Source: an uncultured Synergistales bacterium (lineage in GTDB: Bacteria > Synergistota > Synergistia > Synergistales > Aminobacteriaceae). From it: a stretch of DNA of 64,000 bases. Where the stretch lies: contig CAJOEM010000006.1 of the NCBI GenBank assembly GCA_905233725.1, forward strand, positions 1-64,000, in the 5' to 3' direction. The notes under the pieces are model-generated. The model ran no database searches. It had not been told where the DNA came from and worked only from the letters and a program-made list of their open reading frames with translations. Positions 60,382 to 64,000 of the stretch are shown here, piece after piece (the stretch's first letter is position 1; each line of letters starts with the position of its first letter). Made by a program: the position numbers and the translations under genes.

Positions 60382-62817
60382 TCAGCGAATCACATAGCCT
60401 TTTGATTTCAGAATCTCGCGAACTTTCATGTGAATGCTCTCGACGAAATCGTCTTTCAGAGTCATGTCGCGTGACCTGTAGCTCAGAGTGTAAGCCAGGC
60501 TGCGGAATCCTTCAGGAACGCCTTTGCCTTCGTAAATGTCAAATAACCTGAGAGATTCAAGAATATTATTATTCTCACTTGCTTCGAGAACTGAGTCACG
60601 AATATCGCGCATTACATCGTCCTGTTTGCGATCATGTGAGACAAGCAGCGAAATATCACGGAACGACGCAGGGAATTGGCTCGCGGGTGTGAAAACGGGT
60701 TTCTGAGCCTGCAAAATTTCCGTCAAGTCAAATTCGAAAACGTAAACGCCTGAGACATCGAGTTCCTGTTCAATCACGGGCTTTAATCTTGCGGCGAATC
60801 CGATCTTTTTGCCATTTACGCGAATCTCAGAACTTTGTCCTGCGTGCGTGAAAGTCTCAGAACCAGGCAGAAATTCCGGCGCATATCCTCGGGCGATAAT
60901 CAGCGCTTCAATATCGGATTTCATGTCATAAAAATTCCCATTGCGTTCTCCGAATACTGAGCGTGTGTCTGTCCCGTTGAATAACAAGCCGGCAACATGA
61001 TCTGGCTCGACGTGTTCGATCTTTGGGTCTGAATCTTTCAGGAAGATTTTGCCCTGTTCGAAAATTTTCACGGGATCGCGCCAACCTGACGTAACACTGG
61101 TTTTCAATGCCGAAAGCAATCCAGGAATCAGTGTCGTGCGCATCGCCATTTGATCGCGGCTAATCGGGTTCGCAAGCTTTAACGGATCAGCACGCAAATC
61201 GCCGTCATCGAGTCGCAATTTCTCCGGAAAATCCTCGGGCAAAAAGCTATACGTCATGATCTCCGTGTAGCCTCGTGACATCAGGAAATTTCTCACAAAG
61301 CCTGAGAGCTGCATTTCAGGACCGATTTCTGCGCGTTTGGGCATCTCGCCGGGCAATTTGTTCTCGTACTTGTTGTAGCCTCTGAAGCGTCCGATTTCTT
61401 CGATTAAGTCCTCTTCAATCGTTATATCCGGTCTCCAACTTGGCGGCAAAAACTCACGGTCCGCAAAATTATCGCGAATTTGCTTAATGCCGAATCCAGC
61501 CAAAATTTTCGCAGCGTAATCAAAATGGAACTTGAAATGTTTCGTTCCCAGATACATGTTGAGCTTCTTGTAAGTCAGCGTCACGGGCAACGGTTCTTGA
61601 TAGCTATTCTCAGCCGAAAGCGGGCGATAATTAATCTCAGCACCGCACCAATCGCGCATCAAAGCACACGCAGCAGTCAAAGCAGTTCTGCTCAAATTCG
61701 GGTCAACAGTTCGTGAAAATCTAAACGCTGCCTCGGAATTTATGCCCAATCTTCGCGACGTGTGACCAACTCGAACCGGTGAAAAACTCGCGCTCTCAAT
61801 CACGATCGTGTTTGTGTCAGGATTGATTCCAGTTTGTTCACCGCCCATAACGCCTGCCAACGCAATCGCTTCACCGCCACTTGTGATCAACATGTCTTTA
61901 TCCGTAAGCAATCGCTCTTTGCCATCGAGTGTGAGCATTTTCTCGCCGTCATTTGCAGCTCTGACAGTAATTTCCCGCGCGGGCAGCGTGTTCAGGTCGA
62001 ACGCATGAAGCGGCTGTCCCAGCATTAACATCACGTAATTCGTAACGTCAACGGCATTTGAAATCGGGCGCATTCCCAGATGAGCAAGATCTATTTTCGC
62101 AGTAAGCGGCGAGTCCTGAATTTTCGCGCCGGTCGCAAGCCCAAGTCTGTAGCAATAGCAGCCCTGATCAGGCAACGAGATTTCGCCGAATTTCTCAGAC
62201 CAGTCTTGATCCTGTTGTAACGGCCTCAGCCATTCAGGTGTCTTGAAAATCGAATCCGGGTACAGACCTTTGATTTCACGTGCCATTCCCAAATGTGAGA
62301 GCAAGTCTCCGCGATTTGGCGTGATCGAAACGTCAAAGATAATATCGCCGATGTGATACAGCGACGCAGCATCAGCTCCAATCTCAGCATCACCAGGTAA
62401 AATCAGCAATCCGTCCGGAGAATCTACGTCATGAAGCCCCAATTCCTCAGCCGAAAGCATCATTCCGAAACTCTCAACTCCTGAAAAATCACGTTTGCCA
62501 AGTTCCAGACCGTTCGGCAAAACCGCGCCTAATCCAGCGTAGAAGACCAGATCGCCTCTTTTCATGTTCGTAGCACTGGTTACGCAGACGTGTTCGCCAG
62601 TTCCGGTGTTCAGGTGAGCGATCGACAAGTGTTCATTCGTTGGGTGTTTTTCAAGAGCGTCGATTCTGGCAACGACGACTCCCTGCATTTTCCCGGCAGT
62701 GTAATTTATGCTCTCGATCTCAGTTCCCGAGACTGATAATCTTTCGGCTAAATCTTCGGGCGACAAATCCGGCTGAATCTCGATAAAGTTCTTTAATAAT
62801 TCTAAGCTAATATACAT
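60382..62817 (-). CDS. pheT: Phenylalanyl-tRNA synthetase beta subunit
   Basis: The large subunit of the alpha2-beta2 enzyme. The 811 residues are of normal size. It has the EMAP-like N-terminal tRNA-binding domain (VVARIDALEKHP, YAGLGAVLPNGLELGKR), the editing B3/B4 domain (ITPNRGDLLSHLGMAREI), B5, the catalytic-like core (EIGRFRGYNKYENKLP) and the C-terminal FDX-ACB domain (RDISLLVSHDRKQDDVM). It is transcribed after pheS with a 6-nt gap. Confidence 0.96.
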   Translation of the reverse strand: MYISLELLKNFIEIQPDLSPEDLAERLSVSGTEIESINYTAGKMQGVVVARIDALEKHPTNEHLSIAHLNTGTGEHVCVTSATNMKRGDLVFYAGLGAVLPNGLELGKRDFSGVESFGMMLSAEELGLHDVDSPDGLLILPGDAEIGADAASLYHIGDIIFDVSITPNRGDLLSHLGMAREIKGLYPDSIFKTPEWLRPLQQDQDWSEKFGEISLPDQGCYCYRLGLATGAKIQDSPLTAKIDLAHLGMRPISNAVDVTNYVMLMLGQPLHAFDLNTLPAREITVRAANDGEKMLTLDGKERLLTDKDMLITSGGEAIALAGVMGGEQTGINPDTNTIVIESASFSPVRVGHTSRRLGINSEAAFRFSRTVDPNLSRTALTAACALMRDWCGAEINYRPLSAENSYQEPLPVTLTYKKLNMYLGTKHFKFHFDYAAKILAGFGIKQIRDNFADREFLPPSWRPDITIEEDLIEEIGRFRGYNKYENKLPGEMPKRAEIGPEMQLSGFVRNFLMSRGYTEIMTYSFLPEDFPEKLRLDDGDLRADPLKLANPISRDQMAMRTTLIPGLLSALKTSVTSGWRDPVKIFEQGKIFLKDSDPKIEHVEPDHVAGLLFNGTDTRSVFGERNGNFYDMKSDIEALIIARGYAPEFLPGSETFTHAGQSSEIRVNGKKIGFAARLKPVIEQELDVSGVYVFEFDLTEILQAQKPVFTPASQFPASFRDISLLVSHDRKQDDVMRDIRDSVLEASENNNILESLRLFDIYEGKGVPEGFRSLAYTLSYRSRDMTLKDDFVESIHMKVREILKSKGYVIR

Positions 62818-62823
62818 GTCAAA

Positions 62824-63864
62824 TCACTTCGCAAATCCTGATAAAAAATACGAGACGTTGCCATCGAATAATAATCTCAGGTCATTGATCCCGTATTTGA
62901 GCATTGCCATTCGATCCAAGCCAATTCCGAACGCGAATCCGTTGTATTTCTCAGGATCGATTCCGCCAGCTTTGATAACATTCGGGTGAACCATTCCCAT
63001 TCCGACGACTTCGAGCCAGCCTGTGCCGTGACAAACTCTGCAATGTTCATCATGTCCGGAGCATTCTACGCATTCGATATCAAGTTCCATTGAAGGTTCC
63101 GTGAACGGGAAATAACTCGCTCTGAATCTATATTGCAATTCGCGCCCGAAAAACGCGTTGAACATCTCGGACATTGTGCCTTTCAACTCGCTGAACGAAA
63201 CGTATTTGTCAATTAGCAAGCCTTCCATCTGGTTGAACATCGGCGAATGTGTCGGGTCATTGTCGCGCCGGTAGACTTTTCCCGGGCATACGATTCGAAG
63301 CGGCGCACCGTATTTCAGCATCGAACGGACTTGTACGGGAGAAGTGTGCGTTCGCAAAAGCGTGCCGTCCGGAAAATAAAACGTGTCCTGCATATCGCGA
63401 GCCGGGTGCCATGGTGGAATGTTCAGGCATTCGAAATTATAGAAATCCTGCTCTTTCTCAGGTCCCAAAGCAACCGAATATCCCAAACCCTGCATGATAT
63501 TCACGAGTTCGTGCATTGTCTGCATGACCGGGTGAAACGCTCCGATTGAATTTCCCTTCGATGGCAGTGTCACGTCGATTTTCTCGTTTAATTCAATCTG
63601 TTGATTTTCTAAATCACGAATTTTGCGCCCGGATTTTTCGAGAGCGTGCTCGATTTCGTCACGTAACGCGTTCAATTCCTGACCGACAGTTTTTCGCTCT
63701 TCCGGCGGCAATTTCCCCAGCGAACGCAGCAGCAAAGTCAGATCGCCTTTTTTACCCGTGAATTTCACACGAACAGCATCAAGCTCCTGAAGAGTTTTTG
63801 CATCTCCAAGAGCTTTCTCGAATGACGATCTTACTTCGCCTATATTCAAGTCTAAATCCGGCAT
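62824..63864 (-). CDS. pheS: Phenylalanyl-tRNA synthetase alpha subunit
   Basis: Catalytic subunit of 346 residues. A coiled-coil N-terminal arm (about 1-95) is followed by the class II core: GNSIGAFHPVMQTM (motif 1 region), FRASYFPFTEPSMELDIE (motif 2) and GFAFGIGLDRMAMLKYGI (motif 3). A Cys/His cluster (CVECSGHDEHCRVC) sits in an insert and may bind zinc. ATG at 63864 overlaps the rplT stop by one base. Confidence 0.96.
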   Translation of the reverse strand: MPDLDLNIGEVRSSFEKALGDAKTLQELDAVRVKFTGKKGDLTLLLRSLGKLPPEERKTVGQELNALRDEIEHALEKSGRKIRDLENQQIELNEKIDVTLPSKGNSIGAFHPVMQTMHELVNIMQGLGYSVALGPEKEQDFYNFECLNIPPWHPARDMQDTFYFPDGTLLRTHTSPVQVRSMLKYGAPLRIVCPGKVYRRDNDPTHSPMFNQMEGLLIDKYVSFSELKGTMSEMFNAFFGRELQYRFRASYFPFTEPSMELDIECVECSGHDEHCRVCHGTGWLEVVGMGMVHPNVIKAGGIDPEKYNGFAFGIGLDRMAMLKYGINDLRLLFDGNVSYFLSGFAK

Positions 63865-64000
63865 TACTTTACGGCCTTCGCTTTTTCGACGAGTTCTTTG
63901 AATGCTGAAATGTCGTGGATTGCGAGTTCCGAAAGCATTTTGCGATTCATATTCACGTCGAGTTTCTTTAACGCGTTCATGAACACGCTGTAGCTCATGC
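63864..64000 (-). CDS. rplT: 50S ribosomal protein L20, 3' part
   Basis: The C-terminal 44 or so residues of L20, cut by the window edge. The visible end reads [20 protein letters not shown], then [20 protein letters not shown]. The order rplT-pheS-pheT follows the common infC-rpmI-rplT-pheST arrangement. Confidence 0.92.
   Translation of the reverse strand, partial: MSYSVFMNALKKLDVNMNRKMLSELAIHDISAFKELVEKAKAVK

Overview
The window reads as one continuous stretch of a low-GC, flagellated, diderm bacterial chromosome, most likely Synergistota (Synergistaceae-like). This is inferred from gene content and style, not from a marker-gene search. Outer-envelope genes (TolC, Skp/OmpH, parvulin foldase, HtrA) sit beside a Firmicutes-style motility block (flhA-flhF-flhG-cheB-cheA-cheC-cheD-fliA-FapA). 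TTG and GTG starts are frequent, and strong GGAGG ribosome sites are common.

Layout. 1-9 kb, mostly minus: rpsF, tRNA-Pro(GGG), folP, a plus-strand secreted S9 peptidase, then tsaD, a P-loop/Gls24-like fusion, murA and a membrane nucleotide-sugar dehydratase. 9.1-16.7 kb, plus: a sugar operon with PfkB kinase, ketose-phosphate 3-epimerase, SIS isomerase, DUF4432 mutarotase-like protein, D-lyxose isomerase-type enzyme and a complete ribose-type ABC importer, closed by a strong terminator. 16.9-32.0 kb, plus: flagellar/chemotaxis operon followed by uncharacterised genes, a DUF501 protein, a duplicated OB-fold-like protein and an RpiR-type regulator. 32.1-37.6 kb, minus: ABC ATPase and adaptor without a permease, PHP phosphoesterase, TolC, thioesterase and NudC. 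37.6-45.8 kb: repeat copy A, a YedF-like protein, a large Sel1/ankyrin/SH3 protein, a C_GCAxxG_C_C protein, argB-argJ-argC and a parvulin foldase. 45.8-50.9 kb, plus: small membrane protein, CPBP protease, exported protein, CcdA-like protein, Lgt and HtrA. 50.9-53.2 kb, minus: dhaL-dhaM, repeat copy B, dhaK. 53.3-59.8 kb, plus: QueT-like transporter, Skp, an exported binding-protein-like protein, repeat copy C, a HEPN-like/ankyrin protein and a GGDEF protein. 59.9-64 kb, minus: zapA, a small coiled-coil protein, pheT, pheS and the end of rplT.

The most unusual signal is a dispersed element of about 204-219 bp present three times (37633-37836, 51984-52120, 55767-55985). All copies stop at a sequence resembling the 3' end of type I CRISPR repeats (GCGTGGATTGAAA). 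The full-length copies carry a promoter-like TTGAAA-17-TATAAG aimed at that end and an outward promoter-like signal at the other end, next to gene starts. One copy splits the dha operon and one lies directly upstream of the HEPN-like/ankyrin gene. No CRISPR array and no cas gene is visible here.
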